NCBI GenBank assembly: GCA_028284185.1
Contig: JANQSG010000021.1
Coordinates: 291,954-355,953 of the forward strand
DNA: 64,000 nt
DNA from: Kangiella sp.
GTDB lineage: Bacteria; Pseudomonadota; Gammaproteobacteria; Enterobacterales; Kangiellaceae
Reading direction: 5' to 3'
The position numbers and the translations under genes are program-made. Positions 54,226 to 63,913 of this stretch are shown here, one piece after another. How positions within the stretch are numbered: position 1 is the stretch's first letter; each line of letters begins with the position of its first letter. The notes under the pieces are model-generated. The model was not told the DNA's origin. It made no database searches and saw only the letters and a list, made by a program, of their open reading frames with translations.

Positions 54226-55313
54226 ACAAGCAATTACTAGCATCTTGCCTGGAGCAGTTAGAGCAGCTGGTTAGCTTTAATACCTGCAATCCACCGAGGA
54301 ATTATGAAGCTTCAGGAATGATTGAATATTTAACCCAGCAATTAGATTTGCCATCAGTACAAATAGAAGTTATCGATTACTCCAATGATTCAATTAATGT
54401 CTTAATACAAAAAGGGAAACCTGAATTATTATTCAATTTTCATATGGATACGGTTCCTGTATCCGAAGGCTGGAATAGCAATCCTTTTGAACTGACACTT
54501 AAAAAGAATAAAGCCTATGGTTTAGGAGCTTGCGATATTAAAGGGGCTGCCGCTGCCATGATTGCAGTAATTAAACAATATCATGAAACCATAAGCGATT
54601 TTGCCTTATTGTTCTCTTCTGATGAAGAGCATGGAAACAGCAGTTGCATTAGAAACTTCCTACTGGAAACTCATGATTATAAAGGTGTAATTGTTGCCGA
54701 ACCAACACAAGCAAAGGCTGTAACCGCACATCGTGGTATTAACACCTTTGAATTAACAATAAATGGCGTATCAGGTCATAGTTCTAAAAAACGTGCTTTA
54801 GCTGAAAACTGTATTCATAAGTTTAGTAATTGGTCTTATCAAGCCATAGAAGTAGCAAAAACTTATGAAAAACAAAGCTTCAAAAGCTTATCAGGAATTT
54901 GTTTCAATATTGGCAAGATTAAAGGTGGTATCAAACCCAATATTATTGCTGATGAAGTCATTGCCAATTTTGGTTTCAGGCCGCTACCAGATCAGAATCC
55001 GAATGAGATTAAGAAGCAACTTATGCAATTACTACGCAAAAATATGACTTTATCTGATGGCTTCAGCGCACCATCACTATTTTCTAATCAAACAAAATCT
55101 GATAATGAAAAGTTGGTGCAGCAGCTTAAATTACCACTCTCCGAACCGGTTAACTTTTGGACCGAAGCTTCTTTATTTCAGCAGGCCGGCTATCCAGCCA
55201 TTGTTTATGGCCCTGGCAATATTGAACAAGCCCATACACCAAATGAATACGTATCGATGAAACAGCTCGATAAAGTATTAGAGGCTTATCATAGGATTTT
55301 GCATTATGACTAA
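54222..55313 (+). CDS. argE: Acetylcitrulline/acetylornithine deacetylase (M20)
   Basis: 363 residues. Metal ligands: FNFHMDTVPVSEGW near 73, GACDIKGAAAAM near 107, SSDEEHGNSS near 132 (catalytic Glu and ligand). With argF' in the same operon, N-acetylcitrulline is the expected substrate, as in Xanthomonas. 8-base overlap with the next gene. Confidence 0.9.
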   Translation: MNKQLLASCLEQLEQLVSFNTCNPPRNYEASGMIEYLTQQLDLPSVQIEVIDYSNDSINVLIQKGKPELLFNFHMDTVPVSEGWNSNPFELTLKKNKAYGLGACDIKGAAAAMIAVIKQYHETISDFALLFSSDEEHGNSSCIRNFLLETHDYKGVIVAEPTQAKAVTAHRGINTFELTINGVSGHSSKKRALAENCIHKFSNWSYQAIEVAKTYEKQSFKSLSGICFNIGKIKGGIKPNIIADEVIANFGFRPLPDQNPNEIKKQLMQLLRKNMTLSDGFSAPSLFSNQTKSDNEKLVQQLKLPLSEPVNFWTEASLFQQAGYPAIVYGPGNIEQAHTPNEYVSMKQLDKVLEAYHRILHYD

Positions 55314-56628
55314 TAAAGATATTAAAAAAACCATCATCAAATTGCTCAGTAATCTTGGCACAGAAAGTGAAGTCAGAAAATATCTAACCCGCTTTTCAGA
55401 TCCAAAAGTGCCCAGCTTTGCCATCATAAAAATTGGCGGAGCCATCATACAAAAAGATCTGGATAATATAGTATCAGCCATTAGTTTTATTCAGGAAGTT
55501 GGCTTGACTCCTATTATTATTCATGGTGCCGGGCCTCAACTTAATCAAAAGCTGGATGAGCATGGGATCAAAACTCAATTTGTAGATGGTAAAAGGGTTA
55601 CTACCACCGATGTATTGCATATTGCCCGTAAAGTTTTTATCCGGGAAAACCAAAAGCTGGCAACCACTTTCCAATCGGCCAATATTGATGCAACGCCATT
55701 AACCAATGGACTCTTTAATTGCCGCTTATCCGATCAAAAACTGGGATTAGTCGGAGAAATAAAATCCATTTCGTTAGATCTGATACAAGAAGTTTTGAAC
55801 AGAGGTTCGGTGCCCATTATTGCCCCTCTTGGTGAAACAGATTCAGGGCAAATCGTTAACATTAATGCTGATAGTGCTACCTTTGCACTGGCAGAGGCCA
55901 TTAGCCCTTACAAAATTATTTTCTTAACCGAAACTGGCGGTATTCTGGATCAAAACGACAAGATCATTCCGGTTATTCATTTGAAAAATGATTATGCGAA
56001 CCTGATCCAAAATGACTGGCTTCACTCAGGTATGTTATTTAAATTACAACAAATTAAAAATATCCTTGATTGTTTACCACAAAGCACTTCGGTTTCAATT
56101 ACCAGCCCAAGATTATTGGCCAAAGAGCTCTTCACCCATCAGGGCTCCGGAACCTTAATTAAAAATGGTGAGTCAATTCATTGCTATGAAAGCTGGAAAG
56201 ATGTAGATCATAAAGCCATAACAAATATTATTGATACCAGTTTTGGTAAAAAGCTACACGGTAATTACTTTAACGAAACAAACCTCTCTAAGCTTTATTT
56301 GACCGATGGTGATAAAGGCCTGGCCATTATTACTGAAGATTATTCCATACCCTATTTGGATAAATTTTGCGTTAACCCCAATGTTAAAGGTGAAGGTATT
56401 GGAACCAGCTTATGGAAGCGCGTCATCAAAGAGAACACAAAACTTTTTTGGAGGGCCAGAAAGAGTAATCCCATCAATGCATTTTACCGCAATAATGCTG
56501 ATGGTTTTCAAAATGGAGAAACCTGGTGTGTCTATTGGATTGGAGATATTGAACCGCATGAAATACCCAATTGTATTGAATGGGCCCAACAAAAAAAGCC
56601 CAACGTAGGATATAGATATGAGTCATAA
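55306..56628 (+). CDS. argB: Bifunctional N-acetylglutamate kinase/synthase
   Basis: 440 residues. The kinase domain (about 30-290) carries KIGGAIIQ, IIHGAGPQLNQKL and INADSATFALAEAI. A GNAT acetyltransferase domain (about 290-440) follows, with VNPNVKGEGIGTSLWKRVI as acetyl-CoA loop and FWRARKSNPINAFYRN. This is the fused NAGS-K form known from Xanthomonas and relatives. It covers both the first (synthase) and second (kinase) steps. No stand-alone argA is needed. Confidence 0.93.
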   Translation: MTNKDIKKTIIKLLSNLGTESEVRKYLTRFSDPKVPSFAIIKIGGAIIQKDLDNIVSAISFIQEVGLTPIIIHGAGPQLNQKLDEHGIKTQFVDGKRVTTTDVLHIARKVFIRENQKLATTFQSANIDATPLTNGLFNCRLSDQKLGLVGEIKSISLDLIQEVLNRGSVPIIAPLGETDSGQIVNINADSATFALAEAISPYKIIFLTETGGILDQNDKIIPVIHLKNDYANLIQNDWLHSGMLFKLQQIKNILDCLPQSTSVSITSPRLLAKELFTHQGSGTLIKNGESIHCYESWKDVDHKAITNIIDTSFGKKLHGNYFNETNLSKLYLTDGDKGLAIITEDYSIPYLDKFCVNPNVKGEGIGTSLWKRVIKENTKLFWRARKSNPINAFYRNNADGFQNGETWCVYWIGDIEPHEIPNCIEWAQQKKPNVGYRYES

Positions 56629-57547
56629 AATTAAAATCTGTTTGGTTGGTGCTAGAGGTTATGTGGGAAAAGAGCTCATTGCTCTTTTACAAGCACATCC
56701 TAAAATGCAATTAACTGCTGCTTTTTCAAGACAGCTATCCGGCACTCCAGTTTTTGAAAATAATCCTGAACTAACTTATCAGGAATCATCTCCTGATGCA
56801 GTAGCAGCAGTCGATGCAGATGCCTATATACTGGCTTTGCCAAATGGTTACTGTGAACAATATACTTCCATTATTATAGCAAAGCACCCAGAAGCAGTTA
56901 TTATAGACTTAAGCTCTGATAAACGCTTTGATCCAAAGTGGCAATACTCAGTACCAGAGTTAAATCTTTACCCAAAACTGCAATACATCAGTAATCCTGG
57001 TTGTTATGCCACGGCCATGCAACTGGGAATAGCGCCCTTTCTCAATTTGCTTGTTGGTTCTGTCCATTGCTTTGGCATTTCCGGCTATAGTGGTGCAGGC
57101 ACAACACCTTCTGATAAAAATGATCCTCTACTGCTTAAAGATAATATTATTCCCTATCATTTAACTGATCATGTTCATGAAAAAGAAGTTACTCACGCAC
57201 TAAAACATAAAGTTTACTTTACTCCACAGGTGGCAAGTTTCTTTCGAGGCATTGGAATGACCATTCAAGCAGAGTTAAAGCAAAAGTTAAGCTCAAATCA
57301 GTTATTCATGATTGCTAAAAATTATTATGAGCAAAAACCCTTAATTAAAGTTCAGCAGGATATTGCTACTTTAGCCAATAACGTAGGACATCATGGTGCT
57401 GTTGTCAGCGGATTTAGCGCCTCAAAAAATAGTTTCGCACTGCACGTTACCTTAGACAATTTGCTCAAAGGAGCTGCCACTCAAGCCATGCAAAACCTTA
57501 ATATTGCATTTAACTTCAACTCCACATTAGGTATTCCACATGAGTAA
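56618..57547 (+). CDS. argC: N-acetyl-gamma-glutamyl-phosphate reductase
   Basis: 309 residues. N-terminal NADP fold LVGARGYVGKELIALLQ; catalytic cysteine in ISNPGCYATAMQLGI near residue 130; SGYSGAGTTPS; FRGIGMTIQ. Overlaps the upstream gene by 11 bases and argH by 8. argD is not in the operon. Confidence 0.95.
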   Translation: MSHKIKICLVGARGYVGKELIALLQAHPKMQLTAAFSRQLSGTPVFENNPELTYQESSPDAVAAVDADAYILALPNGYCEQYTSIIIAKHPEAVIIDLSSDKRFDPKWQYSVPELNLYPKLQYISNPGCYATAMQLGIAPFLNLLVGSVHCFGISGYSGAGTTPSDKNDPLLLKDNIIPYHLTDHVHEKEVTHALKHKVYFTPQVASFFRGIGMTIQAELKQKLSSNQLFMIAKNYYEQKPLIKVQQDIATLANNVGHHGAVVSGFSASKNSFALHVTLDNLLKGAATQAMQNLNIAFNFNSTLGIPHE

Positions 57548-58835
57548 ACTATGGACCAATAAAACTGCTAGTGATAGTAAATTAGAGCAGAAAATCCATG
57601 CTTTTTTGGCTGCTAAGGATATAGAGCTGGATAAAGAACTTATTTGTTTTGATATAGAAGCCAGTCAAGCTCATGCCAATGCTTTAGCCAGTATTGGTGT
57701 TTTGAAAGGCGACGAAAATTCAAAAATTCAACAGTCACTAAACGGACTTTTACAGAAAATTAAAGACAAACAGTTTGAACTTACCGATAAATTTGAAGAC
57801 TGTCATTCTGCTATAGAATTCTACTTGATTAACGAACTGGGCGATCTTGGTAAAAAAATCCATACTGGACGCAGCCGCAATGATCAAGTTTTGGTCGCAA
57901 CCAGATTATACAGCAAACAAAAAATTATTCAGTTAATAGAACTTAATAAAAACATAGCCTCAACATTGCTCGCAAAAGCACAAGAATATCAATTTACCGC
58001 CATGCCAGGTTACACACATTTACAACAAGCCGTTGTTTCCAGTTGGGGAATGTGGTTTGCCGCCTTTGCAGAAAGCTTTATTGATAATATAGACTATGCA
58101 AAAAAGATCCTGCACTGGATAGACGCCAACCCGCTTGGAACAGCCGCCGGTTATGGCGTTAACTTACCGCTAAATCGAGATTTAACCACTCAACAGCTTG
58201 GTTTTTCACGCCTACAAATAAATCCAATCTATGCACAAAATAGTCGTGGAAAATTTGAATTATCAGTTTTATCCTGTTTTAAACAAAGCATGCTTGATGC
58301 TCGAAAATTTGCCTGGGATTTAAGTTTATTTTCCATGACAGAACTTGACTTTATCAAGCAATCAGATGTTTTTACTACTGGCTCATCCATTATGCCAAAT
58401 AAAAGAAATCCTGATGTAGTCGAATTAATCAGAGCAAGCTACGCCAAAATTCAAGCAGCTTATCAGGAAGTCGAAAATTTATTATCGCTACCAACCGGTT
58501 ACCATAGAGATCTGCAGTTTAGTAAAAGGCCATTAATTGAAGGCATTAGTGAGGCTTTATCTTGTCTTGATTTATTGCCTGAGTTGATTAATGACTTAAC
58601 CGTCAATCAAGAACAAGCTGAGCAACAAATTACTCCAGATATGTACAAAACGGATCTTAGTATTGAATATGCACTTAAGGGCGTGCCATTTCGAGAGGCT
58701 TACCTGGAAATAAAAAATAATACTATGGATTTATCAGGTTATACTCCCGACAAATCGATTCAAAATAGAACATCGCCTGGTGCATGCGCTAATTTGATGT
58801 TAGATGAACTAGAAAAGCGACTGCTTGATAACTAA
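57540..58835 (+). CDS. argH: Argininosuccinate lyase
   Basis: 431 residues. Signature GSSIMPNKRNPDVVEL near 282 (mobile loop with catalytic Ser), HTGRSRNDQVLVATRLY near 107 and TAMPGYTHLQQAVVSSWG. Last step of arginine synthesis, releasing fumarate. Final gene of the operon; a long stem-loop follows. Confidence 0.96.
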   Translation: MSKLWTNKTASDSKLEQKIHAFLAAKDIELDKELICFDIEASQAHANALASIGVLKGDENSKIQQSLNGLLQKIKDKQFELTDKFEDCHSAIEFYLINELGDLGKKIHTGRSRNDQVLVATRLYSKQKIIQLIELNKNIASTLLAKAQEYQFTAMPGYTHLQQAVVSSWGMWFAAFAESFIDNIDYAKKILHWIDANPLGTAAGYGVNLPLNRDLTTQQLGFSRLQINPIYAQNSRGKFELSVLSCFKQSMLDARKFAWDLSLFSMTELDFIKQSDVFTTGSSIMPNKRNPDVVELIRASYAKIQAAYQEVENLLSLPTGYHRDLQFSKRPLIEGISEALSCLDLLPELINDLTVNQEQAEQQITPDMYKTDLSIEYALKGVPFREAYLEIKNNTMDLSGYTPDKSIQNRTSPGACANLMLDELEKRLLDN

Positions 58836-58845
58836 AATTATTTAG

Positions 58846-58890
58846 CCATAAAAGTCATCTTTACTGTTTGCTTAAAGATGACTTTTATGG
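58846..58890. terminator. Bidirectional terminator between argH and amidohydrolase
   Basis: A perfect 18-base inverted repeat (CCATAAAAGTCATCTTTA at 58846-58863 and its complement at 58873-58890), 9-base loop. Followed by ATTTTCCTTT on the plus strand. The right arm carries the stop of the convergent gene. Confidence 0.85.
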
Positions 58891-60441
58891 ATTTTCCTTT
58901 GCTTGTTTGACTAAAGCTTTGACATCCTTACGTAACTGCTTGGCATCAAAAACAATACCATCTTTAATAGTATATTTAACGCCGCCAATACGTTGAGCAA
59001 CATTGTCTAAACCTAAACGGTAGTGACCAGTACCATAGAGTACCTTAAAATTGGCAATGGGATTTTCTTCTACAATGACCAAGTCCGCCAGTTTGCCAGG
59101 AATAATCGAGCCAATCTGATTTTCCAAACCTAATGCTTCTGCACCATTTAAGGTTGCCGATTGAATCACTTCCAGCGGATGAAAACCAGCTTCTTGCAAA
59201 AGCTCTAATTCACGAATATAGCCAAAGCCAAAAATTTTATAAATATAACCAGAATCAGATCCCGTGGTGACTCGTCCACCATGATTTTTATAATCATTTA
59301 AAAAGTCCATCCAAATTCGGAAATTTTCTTTCCAATCAATTTCATTCTGGGTAGTCCAATCGAAAAAGTAGGAGCCATGCGATTCACGGTTTGGTTCAAA
59401 AAATGCCATTAACTTGGGGTGAGTATAATCCTGATGCCATTCGGCATTACGTTCACGCATCACATCACGACTGGCTTCATAGATAGTCATAGTAGGGTTA
59501 AGCGTAAAATCCAATGCGATCAATTCATCACGAACCGCATTCCACTTATCACTGCCCTGCTTTGCTGCTGCTTTCCATAAACGTCCGGCTTCGCCAAAAC
59601 GGTGTGATTCATTATTGTAGTTATAATCGAGCGGATAATCTTGAATCACCTTGTCTTCAAATAAAGCTTCCGGTAAACCATACCAATGCTCCATCGTGGT
59701 TAAACCCATCCTAGCTGAGTCCAGAGCATTTGTTCCTACCACGTTAAGCTGGGCATGATGCATCGCAGTGCCTAACTTTTGTTTTTTAGCTTCATCCAAA
59801 GCCGCTTTCATCATGGCTTTAGGTAAACCAAAAAATTTAATACCCCGAGCACCTTTCTTGGCTATATGGCGCACCCACTTACGAGCCTCTTGCGGCGTAG
59901 TTATCTGCTTATTCCAGTCCATATTAAAACCAACGTAAGGAATAATTCTTGGTGCAGTAATGGCATTTGATTGACTCAATTTTTGATGTTTAAGTGTCCA
60001 ATCCACCCCATTAAAACTACCTGGCTCTCTTATCGTAGTAATACCATGCGCTAACCATAATTTAAAAGGATATTCAGCAGGCAAACCATCAACACTACCA
60101 GCGATATGTCCATGCAAATCTACGAAGCCCGGCAAAACATAATGCCCAGCAATATCTATAACTTTATCATTAGGTTTTGCTTTTGGTCGTTTGCTTTCTT
60201 TGATTGGAACACCAGGAGCTCCCACCGACTGCACCGCGACAATTTTATTACCCTCGACCACAATATCCACAGGACCCGTTGGTGGTGCCCCTTCACCATT
60301 AATTAAGATACCACCGCGCAGAATTAGTCGCTTAAATGGTCCTTCGCCTTCAGATCGTTTTGGAGCATCAAGAGTTGCTGCACTTAGATGACAGTTGCTA
60401 AATACTAAAAGAGTAATTAATAGATTAAATAACTGTTTCAT
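58885..60441 (-). CDS. Exported amidohydrolase-family protein
   Basis: An ATG at 60456 is in frame; the ATG at 60441, with GGGGAT upstream and a clean signal peptide (MKQLFNLLITLLVFSNCHLSAA), is preferred (518 residues). TIM-barrel amidohydrolase: GFVDLHGHIAG (HxH metal site) near 110, TAMHHAQLNVVG, TMEHWYGLP, VTTGSDSGYIY (Asp), and the C-terminal ADLVIVEENPI. It resembles imidazolonepropionase-like periplasmic hydrolases; the substrate could be a peptide or cyclic amide. Not resolved further. Confidence 0.9.
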   Translation of the reverse strand: MKQLFNLLITLLVFSNCHLSAATLDAPKRSEGEGPFKRLILRGGILINGEGAPPTGPVDIVVEGNKIVAVQSVGAPGVPIKESKRPKAKPNDKVIDIAGHYVLPGFVDLHGHIAGSVDGLPAEYPFKLWLAHGITTIREPGSFNGVDWTLKHQKLSQSNAITAPRIIPYVGFNMDWNKQITTPQEARKWVRHIAKKGARGIKFFGLPKAMMKAALDEAKKQKLGTAMHHAQLNVVGTNALDSARMGLTTMEHWYGLPEALFEDKVIQDYPLDYNYNNESHRFGEAGRLWKAAAKQGSDKWNAVRDELIALDFTLNPTMTIYEASRDVMRERNAEWHQDYTHPKLMAFFEPNRESHGSYFFDWTTQNEIDWKENFRIWMDFLNDYKNHGGRVTTGSDSGYIYKIFGFGYIRELELLQEAGFHPLEVIQSATLNGAEALGLENQIGSIIPGKLADLVIVEENPIANFKVLYGTGHYRLGLDNVAQRIGGVKYTIKDGIVFDAKQLRKDVKALVKQAKENP

Positions 60442-60498
60442 TGAATATATCCCCATAAGTCTCTAAGCAAGTTGTCCTGTCCTGCTGCTGATAAAAGG

Positions 60499-61398
60499 TT
60501 AGTTGTTAACAACACCATTAGGCACATGGCCACTGGCAATATGATCTTTGGCCCGTTCAATATGGCCTTTCTGATCATCAAAAAACACATCAGCGCCAAA
60601 GGCTTTTAAAAACTCGGTTTTATCCATACCGCCCAGAAACAGAGCCTCGTCAATCCGAATATCCCAATAACGCAATGTACGAATAACTCGCTCATGCGCT
60701 GGTGCAGAACGAGCGGTAACTAGTGCGGTTCGGATCGGACACTCTTCAGAAGTATATTCTTTTTGAATTCTATGCAGTGCCGCTAAAAAGTTTTTAAAAG
60801 GCCCGCCCTCTAAGGGCTTTTGTGCCGAAGCCTTTTCATGTTTGGTAAATTCTTCCAAGCCACTTTGCTGATAGACTTTTTCAGCCTCATCGGAAAATAA
60901 AACCGCATCACCATCAAAAGCGAACTTAATATGACTACTATCACTATTGGCTTGATCGGGCGCCACAATAGTTGCCGCAGCAATACCATTATCTATGGCT
61001 TGTTTTACATCATAGGGATTGGTCGATAAAAATAAGTGTGCGCCAAAGGCCGAGGCGTATAAATAAGGACTATTGCCAGAAGTAAAAGCTGCTCGAGTAA
61101 TTTGCAATTGGTGGTTTTCAATCGAATTAAAAACCCGCAAGCCAGTATCGGCGCTATTGCGTGATAAAAGAATAACTTCAACTCTAGGCTTGTCATCTAC
61201 AGTAATATTTAAAGCCAAGAGTTTTTTTACCAGGCCAAAAGCAGCACCGGGCTGTAGCAGTTCATCTTCATGTTCGATTTGATACTTAGCATAAGTATCA
61301 ACACCACTTTCTAAATAAACTCGATGGCTATCGGCCAAATCAAATAAAGCCGTTGAAGAAATAGCTATAACTAAAGTATCGTTAAACTCAATGGGCAT
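60499..61398 (-). CDS. 5'-nucleotidase (PF06189 family)
   Basis: 299 residues. Strings typical of the cytosolic 5'-nucleotidase I-like bacterial family: IAISSTALFDLADSHRVY, ILLSRNSADTGLRVFNSIE, FAFDGDAVLFSDEAEKVYQQ and LGGMDKTEFLKAFGADVFFDDQ (HAD-like acidic motifs). Dephosphorylates nucleoside monophosphates. 9 bases upstream is the MlaA stop, so both may share a transcript. Confidence 0.9.
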   Translation of the reverse strand: MPIEFNDTLVIAISSTALFDLADSHRVYLESGVDTYAKYQIEHEDELLQPGAAFGLVKKLLALNITVDDKPRVEVILLSRNSADTGLRVFNSIENHQLQITRAAFTSGNSPYLYASAFGAHLFLSTNPYDVKQAIDNGIAAATIVAPDQANSDSSHIKFAFDGDAVLFSDEAEKVYQQSGLEEFTKHEKASAQKPLEGGPFKNFLAALHRIQKEYTSEECPIRTALVTARSAPAHERVIRTLRYWDIRIDEALFLGGMDKTEFLKAFGADVFFDDQKGHIERAKDHIASGHVPNGVVNN

Positions 61399-61407
61399 AA
61401 GAGTTAA

Positions 61408-62139
61408 CTAAAACTCCTCACAATCTTCTTCAAATTCACATTCATCATCTTCAATCGGTGGGTTGCCATCATGAATCAAAAACTGGCGTCTTTGCAAATA
61501 AACATCACGAATGAGTTTATAATCATCTGGTGCAGAATTTAGTTGTTCATCTAAACTCAAGAGCCCAGCTCGAGTTTGCACTAGATCTAAACCACGCAAA
61601 ATAATTTCAGTTTGCGTATCATTATCCAGCTCCTCATATAGATTATAAATCACCGCACTATCTATCACTTGGCCAAAAGCATCTCGAGTGGTTGAGGGTC
61701 CTAAAAAAGGTAACATCAGGTAAGAACCGTCACCAATGCCCCAAGTTGCCAGTGTCTGGCCAAAATCTTCAGGTTGATTTTCTAGTCCCATGTCAGTTGC
61801 AGGATCTAGTAACCCCGCCAAACCTAGCGTGGTATTAATGAGAAAACGGCCGGTATCTTTAGCCGCTTTCCCTAACTTAAACTGTAGTAAATCATTAATA
61901 ATGGTTGGGACTTCACCTATATTGGTGAAAAAGTTAGAAACGCCTTTTTCAACCAGATCCGGCGTTACCGCCTTATAACCTTTAGCGGCAGGCTTTAAAA
62001 TAACTTTATCAACGCCTTTATTAAAGCTCCAGACTTTGCGGTTAAAACTTTCATAAGGATCCCTAGGATCGTCACCCGTGGTAACACAGCCAGTGACCAT
62101 AAAAAATATAAGTGGAAGACAGAGTGATTTCAGTTTCAT
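61408..62139 (-). CDS. mlaA: Phospholipid-binding outer-membrane lipoprotein MlaA (VacJ)
   Basis: The frame is open from 62217, but the ATG at 62139 has an SD-like AAAGG and gives a lipoprotein signal with lipobox VTGC (Cys18), so I start there (243 residues). DPYESFNRKVWSFNKGVDK, LGLAGLLDPATDMG, FGQTLATWGIGDGSYLMLP and LGPSTTRDAFG are MlaA marks. Removes stray phospholipids from the outer leaflet. An acidic tail (DDECEFEEDCEE) ends the protein. The other Mla genes are not here. Confidence 0.94.
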   Translation of the reverse strand: MKLKSLCLPLIFFMVTGCVTTGDDPRDPYESFNRKVWSFNKGVDKVILKPAAKGYKAVTPDLVEKGVSNFFTNIGEVPTIINDLLQFKLGKAAKDTGRFLINTTLGLAGLLDPATDMGLENQPEDFGQTLATWGIGDGSYLMLPFLGPSTTRDAFGQVIDSAVIYNLYEELDNDTQTEIILRGLDLVQTRAGLLSLDEQLNSAPDDYKLIRDVYLQRRQFLIHDGNPPIEDDECEFEEDCEEF

Positions 62140-62200
62140 CCTATAACCTTTGATTTGATGTTTTTCTACTGAGGTTATTGTAGCAACAACTGAACTTAAG

Positions 62201-62992
62201 TTATAGATTGACGCCAAGAATTACGTCGCGTTCAAGCAAATCTGTTAAAACCTGCTTACCACCCTCAATTAACTGCTCAGGATTAGGAAATTGCAACTCC
62301 TGTTGCAACTGTTTAATAGCTTCTTGTCCGGTAAGCTGCATAGCCTTTGCTCGTTCCGCTTCTTGAAAGATCTCTAACAAACGATAAGTAATAGCATTGG
62401 TTTCCATAAAATCCACTTGATGCTCTCGATTACGGGAAATGATTAGAAATGTTGGTTGCTCCGGAGCTTGTTCAGGGATATAAGCATCACCAATCCGATG
62501 TACTGGATATTCATACACGAGAGGCCACGCTAATGGTGAAACCACCACTTTTTCATGATAAAGATCACCGTTTCTATCGTGTGGAAACTTCAAAATATCA
62601 CCGGTGTCGGATAAAGCATTCAGCTCCATCCATTCCCAATGAGCCAACTCAAGCATAAATGGATAATCATCAGCTTGAGGCTCTCTTTCTTCACCCAAAT
62701 AACTTAAAAAGGCTTTGGAAATATCCTTAAAATAAGGGCTATGGGCTCTATGCTCTACAAAAAACTGACGCACCATCTGATGCCATTTTTGATCGTCAGT
62801 TAACTCTCTTAATATAGGAAAGCTATTAGCACAGAAATTTTCTACATTATTATAAAAAAGATCGCGATAAACTTTCATCCGACGATCTTCAATATCAGCA
62901 GGCCTGGCCTTATGTTCAGGATCGCGTAAATGACCAGCAAAATCATACTGTAGTTGCTGAAATCTGGCTAAGGTTGCATTTTTATCAGGCAA
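62201..62992 (-). CDS. bufC: Bufferin maturation partner BufC (DUF2063)
   Basis: 263 residues. N-terminal DUF2063 helical domain (FQQLQYDFAGHLRDPEHKAR; YRDLFYNNVENFCANSFPIL; FFVEHRAHSPYFKDISKAFL) and a C-terminal wing with winged-helix character. The DUF2063 proteins act with the DUF692 enzyme and bind the RiPP precursor. Overlaps bufB by 8 bases, which supports a complex. Confidence 0.9.
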   Translation of the reverse strand: MPDKNATLARFQQLQYDFAGHLRDPEHKARPADIEDRRMKVYRDLFYNNVENFCANSFPILRELTDDQKWHQMVRQFFVEHRAHSPYFKDISKAFLSYLGEEREPQADDYPFMLELAHWEWMELNALSDTGDILKFPHDRNGDLYHEKVVVSPLAWPLVYEYPVHRIGDAYIPEQAPEQPTFLIISRNREHQVDFMETNAITYRLLEIFQEAERAKAMQLTGQEAIKQLQQELQFPNPEQLIEGGKQVLTDLLERDVILGVNL

Positions 62993-63833
62993 TGGCCTTG
63001 CCCTCTATTTGCTTAGCAAGGTATTTTTGCTGAATTGCTTTGATTTTTGCCACTTCTGCAAACAAGTCCGGCAAAGGTGGAATATTAAAGTCACGCTCCA
63101 ATAAGGTAGGAAAAACGCCAAATTGCTGATAGGCAGTTTCTAACAAACTCCAAACGCCTGATTTTACATCAGCACCATGGGTATCCACTTTCAGATCATC
63201 TGCTTCATCATAATGGCCTGCAATATGGGCATAGGCGATACGCTCTCTAGGCAATGCTTTTAGAAACTCTTGCGCATCATAACGGTGATTAATGCTATTC
63301 ACATAGATATTATTAACGTCTAAAAGCAGATCACAATCGGCTTCTTCTAATACCGCCAATAAAAACTCTAACTCTGTCATTTCCTGACCTGGAGCCGCAT
63401 AATAGGAAACATTTTCCATAGCCAGCTTCATGCCAATAATATCCTGTACCTGCTTTATACGTCCCGCTACATAATGCACCGCTTCTTCGGTAAACGGAAT
63501 TGGCATCAGATCATATAAATGACCATCATCACTGCAATAACTAAGGTGTTCACTGTAACTACGAATATTATACTTTTGAATAAACTTTGCGATTTGTTTA
63601 ACGAAATTTATGTCTAAGGGTGTTGGACCACCAATAGACAAGGACAAGCCATGAAATACAAAAGGAAATCTTTCTGTATATTGCTCAAATTGTTTAATAA
63701 ATTTACCGCCAAATGGTATCCAGTTTTCTGGAGCGACTTCCATGAAATCCACACAAGATTGACTAACGGCATCAAATTCATTGGAAAATTCTCGCCTTAA
63801 GCCTAAACCAGCACCTGTTACCAATTGCGCCAT
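62985..63833 (-). CDS. bufB: MNIO enzyme BufB (DUF692)
   Basis: 282 residues. DUF692 TIM barrel of the multinuclear iron oxygenase family (MbnB relatives). Iron-ligand segments: HGLSLSIGG, YSEHLSYC, MENVSYYA, LLLDVNNIYVNSINH, AYAHIAGHYD and DTHGADV. In characterised bufferin systems the enzyme oxidises cysteines of EGKCG motifs to thiooxazoles. SD AAGGG precedes the ATG. It lies 80 bases downstream of bufA. Confidence 0.94.
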   Translation of the reverse strand: MAQLVTGAGLGLRREFSNEFDAVSQSCVDFMEVAPENWIPFGGKFIKQFEQYTERFPFVFHGLSLSIGGPTPLDINFVKQIAKFIQKYNIRSYSEHLSYCSDDGHLYDLMPIPFTEEAVHYVAGRIKQVQDIIGMKLAMENVSYYAAPGQEMTELEFLLAVLEEADCDLLLDVNNIYVNSINHRYDAQEFLKALPRERIAYAHIAGHYDEADDLKVDTHGADVKSGVWSLLETAYQQFGVFPTLLERDFNIPPLPDLFAEVAKIKAIQQKYLAKQIEGKAIA

Positions 63834-63861
63834 AGAGTTGCCCTTATATACTTTCTACCTT

Positions 63862-63894
63862 TAAGAAGAAAAGTGGTAGCTAAGCTACCACTTT
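63862..63894 (-). terminator. Terminator-like hairpin between bufA and bufB
   Basis: Perfect 11-base stem AAAGTGGTAGC (63870-63880) / GCTACCACTTT (63884-63894) with 3-base loop; on the minus strand it is followed by TCTTCTT. Probably stops most transcripts after bufA, allowing limited read-through into bufB and bufC. Confidence 0.75.
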
Positions 63895-63913
63895 ATTCGA
63901 TAAATTTAGAAGA

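Noticed and set aside
63841..63894. Hairpin between bufA and bufB as a small RNA or repeat
   Set aside because: Its single occurrence in the window, position and T-rich tail are explained better by a terminator.
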